A program made the position numbers and the translations under genes. From the NCBI GenBank assembly GCA_017522785.1, contig JAFWYF010000040.1, positions 1 through 45,329 on the forward strand: a DNA stretch of 45,329 bases. Reading direction: 5' to 3'. The stretch is from Bacteroidaceae bacterium. GTDB lineage: Bacteria > Bacteroidota > Bacteroidia > Bacteroidales > Bacteroidaceae. The notes beneath the pieces were generated by a model. It had not been told where the DNA came from. It worked only from the letters and a program-made list of their open reading frames with translations, and made no database searches. Positions 24,758 to 34,270 of this stretch are shown in pieces. Position 1 is the stretch's first letter. Every line of letters starts with the position of its first letter.

Positions 24758-25849
24758 ATGTCCAACAAAACTAATAAAACGATATTGCATATTCTTAATG
24801 CCATAAACCCTTTTTATTGGATTACACGCATTAGAAACCATGCGTTTGACAAAGGGCATATTAAAGAGACGAATTTTGACCTGCCTGTAATTTGCATTGG
24901 CAACATTACTGTAGGTGGCACAGGAAAAACTCCACATACAGAATATCTTATACGTTTACTGAAAGAGAAAGAAAATGTAGCCGTATTAAGCAGAGGTTAT
25001 GGACGTAAAACCAAAGGCTTCATTAAGGCGAGCAATAGCAGCAACATGCAGGAGATTGGGGACGAGCCATTCCAAATTAAAAGCAAATTCTCCGAAATAA
25101 CCGTTGCAGTGGATGAAAAGCGTGTTGAAGGCATTGAAATATTGCTCAAAGAGTGCCAACCCAGTGTCATACTGCTTGACGATGCCTACCAACACAGGCA
25201 TGTAAAGGCAGGGATGAATATTCTTCTGATAGACTGTAACCGTCCTATTTGGAACGATTGTCAATTGCCATTCGGCCGATTGAGAGAAGATGCAAACGGC
25301 TCTTTACGCGCCGATATTATTATTATTACTAAGTGTCCGCTACAGATGAGCCGAGAGCAACAAGATGATTGCAAAAACGCACTTAAGACAAAAAAAGGAG
25401 TGCCCATATTTTTTTCCACTATGAGATATGGAAAGATATATCCCCTGTTTCCCAACTATTGTAAAAAAACCAGCAATACAATAAAAGAGAAGAATGTTCT
25501 ATTGCTTACCGGCATTGCAAAACCCGCACCACTCAAGGCAGAACTTATGAGTAACGGGGCAGAGGTAACTTTAAAGCAGTATGCCGACCACCATAATTTT
25601 AGTAAAAAGGAGTTGGAAGAGGTCTCTTCGACATTCGACGCATTAAAAGGCGAGAAGATTATTGTTACCACCGAGAAAGATGCGTCGCGCCTCACCGGAC
25701 GTAACGACATTCCACAAAACATTTTAGAAAATATTTATGCATTACCCATAGAGGTAGTTTTCCTTAACGATGAACAAAAAATGTTTAACCAAATAATTTT
25801 AGATTATGTTACAAAAAATTCAGGAGACAGCCGAGTTCTTAAAAGCTAA
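24758..25849 (+). CDS. lpxK: Tetraacyldisaccharide 4'-kinase
   Basis: A 363-aa membrane-associated enzyme that phosphorylates the 4' position of the tetraacyldisaccharide in lipid A synthesis, using ATP. The P-loop is GNITVGGTGKTPHTEYLI (about 46-63), followed by VLSRGYGRKTKGFI and the metal/catalytic-region motif LLDDAYQHRHV. The N-terminal helix (ILNAINPFYWITRIRNHAF) fits the membrane-docking segment. It heads an lpxK-PNP-thiL operon and overlaps the next gene by 44 bases. Confidence 0.95.
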   Translation: MSNKTNKTILHILNAINPFYWITRIRNHAFDKGHIKETNFDLPVICIGNITVGGTGKTPHTEYLIRLLKEKENVAVLSRGYGRKTKGFIKASNSSNMQEIGDEPFQIKSKFSEITVAVDEKRVEGIEILLKECQPSVILLDDAYQHRHVKAGMNILLIDCNRPIWNDCQLPFGRLREDANGSLRADIIIITKCPLQMSREQQDDCKNALKTKKGVPIFFSTMRYGKIYPLFPNYCKKTSNTIKEKNVLLLTGIAKPAPLKAELMSNGAEVTLKQYADHHNFSKKELEEVSSTFDALKGEKIIVTTEKDASRLTGRNDIPQNILENIYALPIEVVFLNDEQKMFNQIILDYVTKNSGDSRVLKS

Positions 25850-26615
25850 AATGACCACACATCCCGAAACAGCGATTATCCTTGGTACAGGATTAGGCAG
25901 TTTGGTAAATGAGATTACTGACAAATACGAAATAGAGTATAAAGACATACCAAACTTTCCATTATCTACAGTAGAGGGACATTCCGGAAAACTTATTTTC
26001 GGCAAATTGGGCAACAAAGAGATTATGGCAATGCAAGGCCGTTTCCACTACTACGAAGGTTATTCTATGAAGGAAGTTACGTTCCCCGTACGTGTAATGC
26101 GCGAATTAGGCATTAAGACTCTTTTTGTATCTAATGCAGCAGGTGGCATGAACCCTAACTTTTTGATTGGCGACCTTATGATTATCAACGACCACATAAA
26201 CATGTTCCCCGAGCATCCTTTGCGTGGCAAGAACATCCCTTACGGCGACCGTTTCCCCGACATGAGCAAAACATACAGTCCCGAACTTATAGCCATGGCA
26301 AAAGAGATTGCAGCCGAGAAGGGTATTCGTGTAGTGGAAGGAGTGTACCTTGGGACACAAGGCCCCACTTTTGAAACTCCGGCTGAATATGTAATGTTCC
26401 ACCGCATGGGTGGAGATGCAGTGGGAATGTCTACTGTGCCCGAGGTAATAGTTGCACGTCATTGCGGTATTCGCGTGTTCGGTATATCGGTTATAACAGA
26501 CCTTGGTATTGAAGGAGTTGTTGTTGAGGTGAGCCACGAAGAGGTACAAAAAGCCGCCGACGAAGCACAACCACGCATGACCACCATATTCCGCGAAATT
26601 GTAAACAGAGCATAA
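25806..26615 (+). CDS. punA: Purine-nucleoside phosphorylase
   Basis: A 269-aa trimeric-type PNP splitting inosine or guanosine with phosphate into base and ribose-1-phosphate. Seen: ILGTGLGSLVNEI (phosphate site), QGRFHYYEGYSMKEVTFPVR, SNAAGGMNPNFLIGDLM, and the base-binding GPTFETPAEYVM plus GGDAVGMSTVPEVIVARH. The start overlaps lpxK by 44 bases; a later Met at 25851 would just avoid overlap, but MLQKIQETAEFLKAK fits the family N-terminus as I remember it, so the longer start is kept. Confidence 0.95.
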   Translation: MLQKIQETAEFLKAKMTTHPETAIILGTGLGSLVNEITDKYEIEYKDIPNFPLSTVEGHSGKLIFGKLGNKEIMAMQGRFHYYEGYSMKEVTFPVRVMRELGIKTLFVSNAAGGMNPNFLIGDLMIINDHINMFPEHPLRGKNIPYGDRFPDMSKTYSPELIAMAKEIAAEKGIRVVEGVYLGTQGPTFETPAEYVMFHRMGGDAVGMSTVPEVIVARHCGIRVFGISVITDLGIEGVVVEVSHEEVQKAADEAQPRMTTIFREIVNRA

Positions 26616-26624
26616 AAAAGCAGA

Positions 26625-27665
26625 ATGAATACACAGAACAGAACAGATATTGCCAAACTTGGTGAGTTCGGTTTGATAGAGCATCTTACAGCAGACATAA
26701 CACCTATGAACAAAGAGACAACAACCGGAATTGGCGATGATGCCGCAATTTTGAATTTCGGCAACGACGAAGAGGTGCTTGTTTCAACCGACATGCTGAT
26801 GGAAGGTGTTCATTTCGACCTGACATATGTTCCATTAAAGCATCTTGGTTATAAAGCTACAATTGTGAACCTTTCGGATATTTATGCCATGAACGGCACA
26901 CCGAAACAGATTACTGTTTCGGTAGCTTTAAGCCAAAAATTCTGTGTCGAGGACATGGAGGATTTGTATGCTGGAATCAAATTGGCATGCCAAGAGTACA
27001 ATGTGGATATTGTTGGTGGCGACACCACGTCATCATTGACCGGACTTGCTATTAGCATAACAGCCATTGGTACTGCAAGAAAAGGTTCGGCTGTAAAACG
27101 CAACACAGCAAAAGAGACCGACCTGATTTGCGTTTCGGGTAATTTGGGAGCCGCTTATATGGGATTACAGCTGTTGGAACGTGAAAAAATTGCAACAGCA
27201 GGAAAAGATATTCAACCCGACTTTGCAGGAAAGGAGTACATCATTGAACGCCAGCTGAAGCCCGAAGCACGTAAAGATATCATAGAGATGTTACGTAAAG
27301 AGAATGTAGTTCCTACATCAATGATTGATATCTCGGACGGTTTATCATCGGAGCTAATGCACATTTGCAAACAGAGCAATGTTGGATGCAGAATCTACGA
27401 AGAGCACATTCCTATAGATTATCAAACAGCAATAATGGCCGAAGAGTTGAACATGAACGTCATGACATGCGCACTCAATGGTGGCGAAGACTACGAGTTG
27501 CTATTTACTGTGCCCATTGCCGACTATGAAAAAGTTGCATCGATGAAAGACGTTCGTTTAATTGGACACATTGTAGGAGAAAACCTTGGCACAGCCATGA
27601 TTACACGCGACGGCGTTGAAATGGAGTTGAAAGCACAAGGTTGGAACCTTAATAGCAACAACTAG
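26625..27665 (+). CDS. thiL: Thiamine-monophosphate kinase
   Basis: A 346-aa enzyme phosphorylating thiamine monophosphate to the active cofactor thiamine diphosphate. Motifs: GIGDDAAIL near 36, STDMLMEGVHFDL near 57, VGGDTTSS near 130 and MIDISDGLSSEL near 235, all typical of the PurM/ThiL ATP-binding fold. It starts nine bases after the PNP stop. No TPP riboswitch precedes the operon. The product would supply the cofactor used by PFOR. Confidence 0.95.
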   Translation: MNTQNRTDIAKLGEFGLIEHLTADITPMNKETTTGIGDDAAILNFGNDEEVLVSTDMLMEGVHFDLTYVPLKHLGYKATIVNLSDIYAMNGTPKQITVSVALSQKFCVEDMEDLYAGIKLACQEYNVDIVGGDTTSSLTGLAISITAIGTARKGSAVKRNTAKETDLICVSGNLGAAYMGLQLLEREKIATAGKDIQPDFAGKEYIIERQLKPEARKDIIEMLRKENVVPTSMIDISDGLSSELMHICKQSNVGCRIYEEHIPIDYQTAIMAEELNMNVMTCALNGGEDYELLFTVPIADYEKVASMKDVRLIGHIVGENLGTAMITRDGVEMELKAQGWNLNSNN

Positions 27666-27670
27666 AATTT

Positions 27671-27883
27671 ATGGTTCTGCACCATATTATACAGACTTTG
27701 TTTCTAATCTCGGGGGTTGTTACACTAATAGCGGCCATAAGAGATTGGGATTGGTTCTTTACATCAAAGAATGCAGAACCTGTTGTAAGTTATTTTGGAC
27801 GCAAAAAGAGCCGATGGGTATATGGAGTATTAGGTTTAATCTTAATTTCCATAGCCATCGGCTTTTATTTTCATGTAACCTGA
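27671..27883 (+). CDS. Imm17-like small membrane protein
   Basis: A 70-aa protein with two transmembrane helices (about 5-24 and 49-68) and a short loop containing RDWDWFFTSKNAEPVV and FGRKKSRWVYGVLG. This pattern matches what I recall of the immunity-17 family, described from polymorphic toxin loci. Here no toxin is near: it is five bases after thiL and ends the operon. A role as orphan immunity protein or an unrelated membrane function is open. Confidence 0.75.
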   Translation: MVLHHIIQTLFLISGVVTLIAAIRDWDWFFTSKNAEPVVSYFGRKKSRWVYGVLGLILISIAIGFYFHVT

Positions 27884-27908
27884 AAAGATTTTTGTTTCAT
27901 ACACATGA

Positions 27909-27940
27909 CAATAAAGGACAGCAACCACTGTCCTTTATTG
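27909..27940. terminator. Bidirectional terminator after the lpxK operon
   Basis: caataaaggacag (27909-27921) pairs with ctgtcctttattg (27928-27940) around a six-base loop. It lies between the convergent Imm17-like and mrp genes and can end both transcripts. Confidence 0.85.
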
Positions 27941-27967
27941 TTATAAATGGAGACAAATATTAATTGT

Positions 27968-29071
27968 CTATTTTGTTGCAACAATTTTTGTAGGAGGTTG
28001 CTGCTCGTTACGCTGTTTAACCTGTTCTACCAACGAAGCTGCCAATGCAAGGAATGCTTGTCCATCGGGAGTCTCGGGTTTCATAGCAATTGGCAAGCCC
28101 TCATCGCCACTCTCACAAATGCTTTGCACAAGAGGAATTTGCCCAATCAAAGGAATGTTAAAGGCCTCTGCCATTTGTTTGCCACCCTCTTTCCCAAAAA
28201 TATAATATCTGTTTTGTGGCAATTCTGCAGGAGTGAACCATGCCATATTCTCTACAACGCCCAATATAGGCACTGCAACCTTCTCATTGATAAACATATT
28301 CACTCCCTTTATAGCCGCGGCAAGCGCAACTTGCTGAGGAGTTGTAACAACAACTGCACCGGTGAGAGCCAGACTCTGAACAATAGTTAGATGAATATCA
28401 CTTGTACCCGGAGGCAGGTCGATGAGGAAATAGTCCAATTCACCCCAATTGGCATCGGCTATCAACTGTTTGAGTGCATTGCTCGCCATGCTTCCACGCC
28501 AAAGAATAGCCTGTTCCGGGTCGACAAAGAAGCCAATAGACAAAATTTTCACTCCGAATTTTTCGATGGGGATTATAAGGTCGCGACCATTGATATGTTC
28601 ACTGTAAGGGCGTTCGTCTTCGACACTGAACATTTTGGGTATTGACGGACCAAAAATATCGGCATCGAGCAAGCCCACTTTATAGCCTAAACGTGCAAGA
28701 GCAATAGCGAGATTGGCAGATACTGTTGATTTACCGACACCACCCTTTCCCGATGATATGGCTATTACATTCTTTACCTGAGGAAGGAACTTACCAACTT
28801 CGGGACGTGCCTGCTGACGGCTTACGACACTGATATTGCCAACAATTTCAACCTCTTTACCCACGTAGGTGAGTATTGCCGTTTCGGCCGATTTAACTAC
28901 AGAACGTATGAATGGGTCGGTAGGTTTTTCAAATATAAGAGAGAAACTTACTTTGTTTCCATCGATACGTATATTATCATCGACCATTTCGGCCTCAACA
29001 AGATTTTTACCGTTTCCGGGATATCGCACTTTGGTAAGTGCATCGAGTATCAATTTGGGATATATTGCCAT
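27968..29071 (-). CDS. mrp: Mrp/ApbC-family iron-sulfur carrier ATPase
   Basis: A 367-aa cytoplasmic P-loop ATPase for loading Fe-S clusters onto target proteins. Residues about 5-85 form a DUF59/MIP18-like domain; the deviant Walker [18 protein letters not shown] lies near 103-119, and [13 protein letters not shown] and [15 protein letters not shown] follow. The C-terminal CxxC pair of E. coli Mrp is absent: after ENMAW comes [15 protein letters not shown], as I recall for other Bacteroidota. It is last in a row with trmB, five bases upstream. Confidence 0.93.
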   Translation of the reverse strand: MAIYPKLILDALTKVRYPGNGKNLVEAEMVDDNIRIDGNKVSFSLIFEKPTDPFIRSVVKSAETAILTYVGKEVEIVGNISVVSRQQARPEVGKFLPQVKNVIAISSGKGGVGKSTVSANLAIALARLGYKVGLLDADIFGPSIPKMFSVEDERPYSEHINGRDLIIPIEKFGVKILSIGFFVDPEQAILWRGSMASNALKQLIADANWGELDYFLIDLPPGTSDIHLTIVQSLALTGAVVVTTPQQVALAAAIKGVNMFINEKVAVPILGVVENMAWFTPAELPQNRYYIFGKEGGKQMAEAFNIPLIGQIPLVQSICESGDEGLPIAMKPETPDGQAFLALAASLVEQVKQRNEQQPPTKIVATK

Positions 29072-29076
29072 ATTTT

Positions 29077-29835
29077 TTACTTACTTGTTTGTAACGAACT
29101 ACGTTTGCTACGGTTATAACTGCGATATTCATCGAGTTCAATTTCTACATTCGGCTCGTCAAAAGACTCTTTTTGTGATAAACCGAAAGAGATATATTTG
29201 ATTGTCAAGCCACGTTCAAGCCACTGCGATTCATAATAGGTGCGTATGGATAGAATATCGCTAACATTTTCTTGCGCATACACGTCGTCTATGCACTCCA
29301 CCACCGGTAAATTATTTACCTCGGTTACATATTTTGTATATGTAAACATGAAGTTGCTATCGGTCTTAAGATGCACAAGGGCATTGTATGACAATATTTT
29401 GGCGTAACGTTGCAAAAACAGCGACGAAGTGAGGCGCTTGGTAAACTTTTTCATTTGCGGATCGGGGAACGTAATCCAAATTTCGGAGACCTCGCCTTTC
29501 GCGAACAAACGGTCTATTATTTCTATATTGGTACGTAAAAAGCCGACATTCGACAAACCGTCGCGCAATGCCTCAGTTGCACCACTCCACATTCTGGCAC
29601 CTTTTATATCAACTCCAATAAAATTCTTTTGCGGATATTTACGAGCCAGCTGCACTGTATACTCTCCACGTCCACAACCCAGTTCAAGAACAATTTGGTT
29701 GTTGTTATGAAAAAAGTCTTTGTGCCAAGAGCCACATAGAGGAAACTCCACGTTATCGGCTATTGAGAATGGGTGTTCTACCACATTGTGGTACTCACGC
29801 ATGTCAGCAAATTTCTGTAATTTCCCTTTTGCCAT
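29077..29835 (-). CDS. trmB: tRNA (guanine-N7)-methyltransferase
   Basis: A 252-aa SAM-dependent enzyme making m7G46 in tRNA. The SAM motif is [16 protein letters not shown] (about 50-65) with the [12 protein letters not shown] acidic strand after it; the catalytic-region motif [12 protein letters not shown] corresponds to the family's FPDPWPKK, with QM in place of WP. The C-terminus is extended and basic ([14 protein letters not shown]). It is four bases after the DUF975 gene. Confidence 0.93.
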   Translation of the reverse strand: MAKGKLQKFADMREYHNVVEHPFSIADNVEFPLCGSWHKDFFHNNNQIVLELGCGRGEYTVQLARKYPQKNFIGVDIKGARMWSGATEALRDGLSNVGFLRTNIEIIDRLFAKGEVSEIWITFPDPQMKKFTKRLTSSLFLQRYAKILSYNALVHLKTDSNFMFTYTKYVTEVNNLPVVECIDDVYAQENVSDILSIRTYYESQWLERGLTIKYISFGLSQKESFDEPNVEIELDEYRSYNRSKRSSLQTSK

Positions 29836-29839
29836 AAAA

Positions 29840-30466
29840 TTATGCCTCTATTCGCTTATTGTAATCCTCTTTCACGTACTCATAGTAATTGGCTGCCGTA
29901 GCACAGAAATATGGTGTATAGAAGAGGGCTGCTATTCCAAATGTCAATATTACTAATAACACCCAACCAATAAACGATAGAACAAGCTTGAAATATTGCC
30001 ATTTATGTCCATACATCATTGCAATACTTCTTTCTATCGCCGCATCGGGGCCTAGCTGTGGATTATCCTTAAGGATATATACAACTTGTGAATATTCTAT
30101 ACACTTTATTATTCCGGGAACAATGAGCAACAATGTCCAGAGAAATATAAATATATTTGATAACAACATTGCTGAGACTATACGCCCCCAATCTTTGTAA
30201 CCGGCAAACAGATTATTTACTTCTATCTCTTTTCCACTACGAAGATTGTCTAAAAATGCCACTTTATATGCATAGTCCATTGGGAACAATGCAATAGTAA
30301 CAATCCATGTCAATAAAGAGCCTATCTTTGGAACCTCTCCTATTGCTGTTGATACCACGATAGCTATCAACAAATAGACAAATGTGATGAGAACTGCCGG
30401 AGCCCATTTTCCACTAAGTTGAGCCCAGCCGAGATTTCTGAAATATGCACAATTTACGTTCATCAT
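29840..30466 (-). CDS. DUF975-family membrane protein
   Basis: A 208-aa integral membrane protein with about five hydrophobic segments. It contains the typical [20 protein letters not shown] and later [20 protein letters not shown] and [18 protein letters not shown] segments of DUF975. Its function is unknown in any organism I can name. Two ATGs stand side by side at 30466 and 30463; either start is possible. It lies seven bases after ilvE. Confidence 0.85.
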   Translation of the reverse strand: MMNVNCAYFRNLGWAQLSGKWAPAVLITFVYLLIAIVVSTAIGEVPKIGSLLTWIVTIALFPMDYAYKVAFLDNLRSGKEIEVNNLFAGYKDWGRIVSAMLLSNIFIFLWTLLLIVPGIIKCIEYSQVVYILKDNPQLGPDAAIERSIAMMYGHKWQYFKLVLSFIGWVLLVILTFGIAALFYTPYFCATAANYYEYVKEDYNKRIEA

Positions 30467-30473
30467 GTCAAAT

Positions 30474-31496
30474 TTAAATGTCCAACACTGTTACCCAGCC
30501 ATAAGTATCGGGCTCATCGCCATACTGTATTGCGCGTAGTTTATTATACAATTTTGTACAAACAGGACCGGGTTTTCCATCTTTTGAGAATACATAGGAG
30601 GTTCCACGTTCCAAATCATCGATACGCTCGATAGGAGATATAACCGCAGCCGTTCCACATGCACCGGCCTCTTCGAATGTAGAGAGTTCCTCTTCGGGAA
30701 TTGCACGTTGCTCAACTGTCAGTCCCATATCTTTCGCCAACTGTTGCAAACTACGATTTGTGATAGAGGGCAAAATTGAGGTAGATTTCGGAGTTACATA
30801 TGTATTGTTTTTTATACCGATAAAATTGGCAGCGCCACACTCATCGATATATTTTTTCTCTTTTGCATCGAGATAGAACTCGCATGAATAACCTTTTTCG
30901 TGCGCCAACTGATTGGCTTTGAGGCTTGCCGCGTAGTTTCCACCCACCTTATAACGTCCTGTACCAAGGGGTGCAGAACGGTCGTACTCACGTATTATCA
31001 CATAGGGATTTGTAGAAAAACCTCCTTTGAAGTAGGGACCGACGGGAGTTACAAATATTATGAACATGTATTCCGATGCGGGATGCACACCCACCTGCGC
31101 ACTTGTTCCGATGAGCAAGGGACGAATATAAAGAGATGCACCACTCTCATAAGGAGGAATAAAATGTTTGTTAAGTGTTACCACTTTTGTTACCATATCG
31201 CGGAACAGTTCAACACTGACCTGTGGCATAAGTATTCCATCACATGTATTTTGCAAACGTTCTGCATTTGCCTCGAGACGGAAGATGCGCACCTTGCCAT
31301 CTTTTCCTCGGAAGGCCTTCAGACCTTCAAAAGCCTCTTGTCCATAGTGCAAGCATGTTGCCGCCATATGTATATTGAGCGTTTCATCGCTGGAAACTTC
31401 TATTTCGCCCCACTTGCCGTTGCGATAGCAACAGCGAACATTATAATCGGTTTTCATGTAACCGAAACCTAAATTAGACCAATCGATAGATTTCAT
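30474..31496 (-). CDS. ilvE: Branched-chain amino acid aminotransferase
   Basis: A 340-aa PLP enzyme interconverting Leu, Ile and Val with their 2-oxo acids using glutamate/2-oxoglutarate. Seen: HYGQEAFEGLKAFRGKDG (about 52-69), GTGRYKVGGNYAAS with the PLP-binding Lys near 182, and the ECGAANFIGI stretch. Length fits the eukaryote-like class found in Bacteroidota. It is the first gene of the run ilvE-DUF975-trmB-mrp, with gaps of 4-7 bases. Confidence 0.96.
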   Translation of the reverse strand: MKSIDWSNLGFGYMKTDYNVRCCYRNGKWGEIEVSSDETLNIHMAATCLHYGQEAFEGLKAFRGKDGKVRIFRLEANAERLQNTCDGILMPQVSVELFRDMVTKVVTLNKHFIPPYESGASLYIRPLLIGTSAQVGVHPASEYMFIIFVTPVGPYFKGGFSTNPYVIIREYDRSAPLGTGRYKVGGNYAASLKANQLAHEKGYSCEFYLDAKEKKYIDECGAANFIGIKNNTYVTPKSTSILPSITNRSLQQLAKDMGLTVEQRAIPEEELSTFEEAGACGTAAVISPIERIDDLERGTSYVFSKDGKPGPVCTKLYNKLRAIQYGDEPDTYGWVTVLDI

Positions 31497-31545
31497 TATA
31501 TTATTGTTTTATTATATTTCTGCTTTGTTTATTGAAATTCAAGCG

Positions 31546-31553
31546 CGAAGATA
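31546..31553 (-). promoter_or_regulatory. Possible -7 box of the ilvE operon
   Basis: TATCTTCG on the minus strand differs from TAnnTTTG by one base and would give a leader of about 43 bases. No clear -33 element is seen. Confidence 0.3.
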
Positions 31554-31593
31554 ACTATAAATTACGCAAAAAGGGGGTATTTAGAAGATTTTT

Positions 31594-31803
31594 TTATTCG
31601 GCTGTTTCATCGGCTATGCTCGACAACAGTGCTTTAACCTCTTCGTCGACCTTGTAGAGTTTGTTACGACAAAAATTTATAAGTTCCTGTGCCTCACGCA
31701 AATTGGCTGTAAGCATATCGATATCTACGGCCCCTGCATTTACCTGCGCTATTATCTCTTCGAGACGCTTAATGGCATCGTTATATGTTTCAATTTTATT
31801 CAT
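31594..31803 (-). CDS. xseB: Exodeoxyribonuclease VII small subunit
   Basis: A 69-aa helical protein: NDAIKRLEEIIAQVNAG then LTANLREAQELINFCRNKL, matching the XseB hairpin of helices. It binds XseA to form exonuclease VII, which degrades single-stranded DNA from both ends. An ATG two codons earlier (31809) is also in frame; MNKIETYN is preferred. It overlaps the end of xseA by eight bases, indicating coupled translation. Confidence 0.93.
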   Translation of the reverse strand: MNKIETYNDAIKRLEEIIAQVNAGAVDIDMLTANLREAQELINFCRNKLYKVDEEVKALLSSIADETAE

Positions 31804-32998
31804 TATCATTTTTTTTATCTGTTACTATACTTGTAAAATTACCTTTAGCTGTATGAGTTACAACAACATCTCCCGATGCTATGTTAGCAGAAGAGCGCAC
31901 CACCTTGCCATTACATGTTGTTAGCGTATATCCCAGCTCAAGAATTCTACGTGGCGACGCAGAATTTACAGTGTTTTCCCAAAGAGCAAGTTTATGCTGT
32001 TGCTGTTGCAGGTATAGCGCAACAGACATTGGAAGATTGTGTAATATTGTCTGAATGTTACGACGCATATTATCTACTGAACCACTTACAGCAAGAGCTA
32101 TATCATTTTTCAAACTATCGACATATTGAGCCTGAGCGCTCATTGCATGTATCAGAAGTTCTGCGGCTGCCGTAGGAGTTTTTGCTCTTGTATGAGCCAC
32201 CATATCTACAACAGTGTCGTCGCGTTGATGACCAATTCCTGTTATTATTGGTAGCGGAAATTGCGCACAATTATTTGCTAAATCGTATGTATCAAAACAA
32301 GATAGTTCGCTGGTAGCACCACCCCCACGTATTATTACTACAACATCCCACTGTTCCAGATGTTCTGCTATTCTGTTAAGAGCCTCAATTATCCCCTGTT
32401 CCACTTTTGCGCCCTGCATGGGAGATGCAAAGAGCGAAGGATAAAACACGAAACCATAGGGATTATTTTTTAGTTGATGACAAAAATCGCCATATCCTGC
32501 AGCCGTTGAAGAGGAGATAACCGCTATGCGCTGTGGCAATTCCGGGAATGGCAGTTCTTTGTTTAAATCTATGACACCTTCATTTGTCAATCGTTTAATT
32601 ATCTGTTGCTTTTGACGTGCCATATCGCCTATGGTATAGGCAGGTTCAATATCACACACATCAAGAGCAAACCCATACAGTTCATGGAAATCTACAGTAA
32701 CCTGCAAAAGCACTTTTAGACCGACAGAGAAGCGTTCCCCTGTTTGTTCTAGAAAATATGGTCGCAACAGCGAATATGTACGCGCCCAAATTGTTCCACG
32801 CGCCTTTGCAACTAGCTCTCGTGTAGCCTCATCACGTTGCACCAATTCTATGTAGCAATGACCGGAAGCCGTTTCTCGCACCTCACTCAACTCCCCTGTT
32901 ACCCAATATCGCGACGGCATATCACGATTTATCGTGGCACGCACAATATTGTTAAGCGAATATAACGTAAGAGGTTCCAATTCGTTCATTTCAGCCAT
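31796..32998 (-). CDS. xseA: Exodeoxyribonuclease VII large subunit
   Basis: A 400-aa catalytic subunit. Residues about 10-110 form the OB-fold DNA-binding domain (YWVTGELSEVRETASGHCYIELV); the catalytic domain has AVISSSTAAGYGDF, VVIIRGGGATSELSCFD and GHQRDDTVVDMVAHTRAKTPTAAAELL. The protein is shorter than E. coli XseA in the coiled-coil region. Its start overlaps mnmA by 13 bases and its end overlaps xseB. Confidence 0.96.
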   Translation of the reverse strand: MAEMNELEPLTLYSLNNIVRATINRDMPSRYWVTGELSEVRETASGHCYIELVQRDEATRELVAKARGTIWARTYSLLRPYFLEQTGERFSVGLKVLLQVTVDFHELYGFALDVCDIEPAYTIGDMARQKQQIIKRLTNEGVIDLNKELPFPELPQRIAVISSSTAAGYGDFCHQLKNNPYGFVFYPSLFASPMQGAKVEQGIIEALNRIAEHLEQWDVVVIIRGGGATSELSCFDTYDLANNCAQFPLPIITGIGHQRDDTVVDMVAHTRAKTPTAAAELLIHAMSAQAQYVDSLKNDIALAVSGSVDNMRRNIQTILHNLPMSVALYLQQQQHKLALWENTVNSASPRRILELGYTLTTCNGKVVRSSANIASGDVVVTHTAKGNFTSIVTDKKNDNE

Positions 32999-34059
32999 TG
33001 ATTAATTCCACGTTGCGATGCGATGAAAGCACCACCAACAACACGATTATTAACATAGAAAACCGCTGATTGCCCCGGAGTTATTGCCATAGCTGTCTGT
33101 TTGAGATGCACCAAGAAACGCCCATCGGGCAAAGATACCGGCTTTTCGCAAGGTATTGGACGACTATGATAGCGTATACGTACTGTCAATTCATCGTTTG
33201 GCACACCTGCCACCCATGCGGGAGCCTCAATGAGCATATCATCGGCTTTCAACTGCTCCTCACTACCAAGCATTACGGTATTTTTTTCGGCATTTATTTT
33301 TATTACGTATGCAGGGTATCCCAACGCTATTCCAAGCCCCTTGCGCTGACCAATCGTGTAGTAGGGAAAGCCTTGATGTTGCCCCAATACACGACCCTCG
33401 CTATCGACAAATGAGCCTTGTTTTATTCTATCGTTTATATTTGGAATATTGGATTTCAGAAAATCGCGGTAATCTCCGGGAATGAAGCAAACCTCCATAC
33501 TTTCGCCACCACTCGACACCTGTTCAAAACCTGCATCGTTTAGATATTTACGCACATTGCTCTTTTCCCACTCGCCAAGAGGGAATATAACTCGGGACAG
33601 TTGCTCCTGCGTAAGACGCCAAAGGAAGTAACTTTGATCTTTAAAGTCATCATCACCTGTAACAAGAAAATATTTCCCGTTTACAACTTTCACCTTTACA
33701 TAATGCCCCGTTGCTATTTTTTCACACCCCAATTTGTCGGCCCACTCGGTTAGGATACGAAACTTCATGTGTAAATTGCAATTTACGCATGGGTTGGGAG
33801 TTATTCCCGACAAATAGGATTCGATAAAGGAGTGTACAACAGTTGCGCGGAACTCTTCACGTACATCGGCTACATGATGTTCGATACCCAAACGCTTAGC
33901 AAGCGATGCGGCTGCTTCGGCCGATGCAATAGAGGAATCACATGTAATGAATGTAAGACCTATTACCTTGTAGCCCTGCTTTTGTAACAGATGACAAACA
34001 GCAGTGCTATCTATGCCCCCACTCATTCCAACCAATACACTCTTCTCTATAACTGACAT
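32986..34059 (-). CDS. mnmA: tRNA-specific 2-thiouridylase
   Basis: A 357-aa enzyme that inserts sulfur at C2 of the wobble uridine in tRNA for Lys, Glu and Gln. The PP-loop is GMSGGIDSTAV (about 12-22); the two catalytic cysteines lie in TPNPCVNCN and SMEVCFIPGD. The IATGHYVKV, DQSYFLWRL and C-terminal beta-barrel motifs (YTIGQRKGLGIA) are present. It is first in the mnmA-xseA-xseB operon. Confidence 0.95.
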   Translation of the reverse strand: MSVIEKSVLVGMSGGIDSTAVCHLLQKQGYKVIGLTFITCDSSIASAEAAASLAKRLGIEHHVADVREEFRATVVHSFIESYLSGITPNPCVNCNLHMKFRILTEWADKLGCEKIATGHYVKVKVVNGKYFLVTGDDDFKDQSYFLWRLTQEQLSRVIFPLGEWEKSNVRKYLNDAGFEQVSSGGESMEVCFIPGDYRDFLKSNIPNINDRIKQGSFVDSEGRVLGQHQGFPYYTIGQRKGLGIALGYPAYVIKINAEKNTVMLGSEEQLKADDMLIEAPAWVAGVPNDELTVRIRYHSRPIPCEKPVSLPDGRFLVHLKQTAMAITPGQSAVFYVNNRVVGGAFIASQRGINQWLK

Positions 34060-34166
34060 TTTAGTACAAACTCCTATATTTTAAACAAAATAAAAACGTT
34101 TCTTTTTCAAATAAAGATATATTTTTATATAAACATTTTGTAAATTCGCAACCGTATTGCTACTTG

Positions 34167-34174
34167 CAAAGTTA
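34167..34174 (-). promoter_or_regulatory. -7 box of the mnmA operon
   Basis: TAACTTTG on the minus strand matches the Bacteroidota -7 box, giving a leader of about 100 bases. No TTTG is found at the -33 position. Confidence 0.4.
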
Positions 34175-34270
34175 TATAATTTTTAAGAGACTGGATGAAT
34201 TTATCTCCTTGAAATTATTACAACAAAACATTTATAAGCAATTTTTCGAAAAAAGCATTTTAGTCTTTAT

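Noticed and set aside
27671-27883. Polymorphic toxin-immunity locus
   Set aside because: Only the Imm17-like gene is present; neighbours are thiL and mrp with no toxin or delivery domain.
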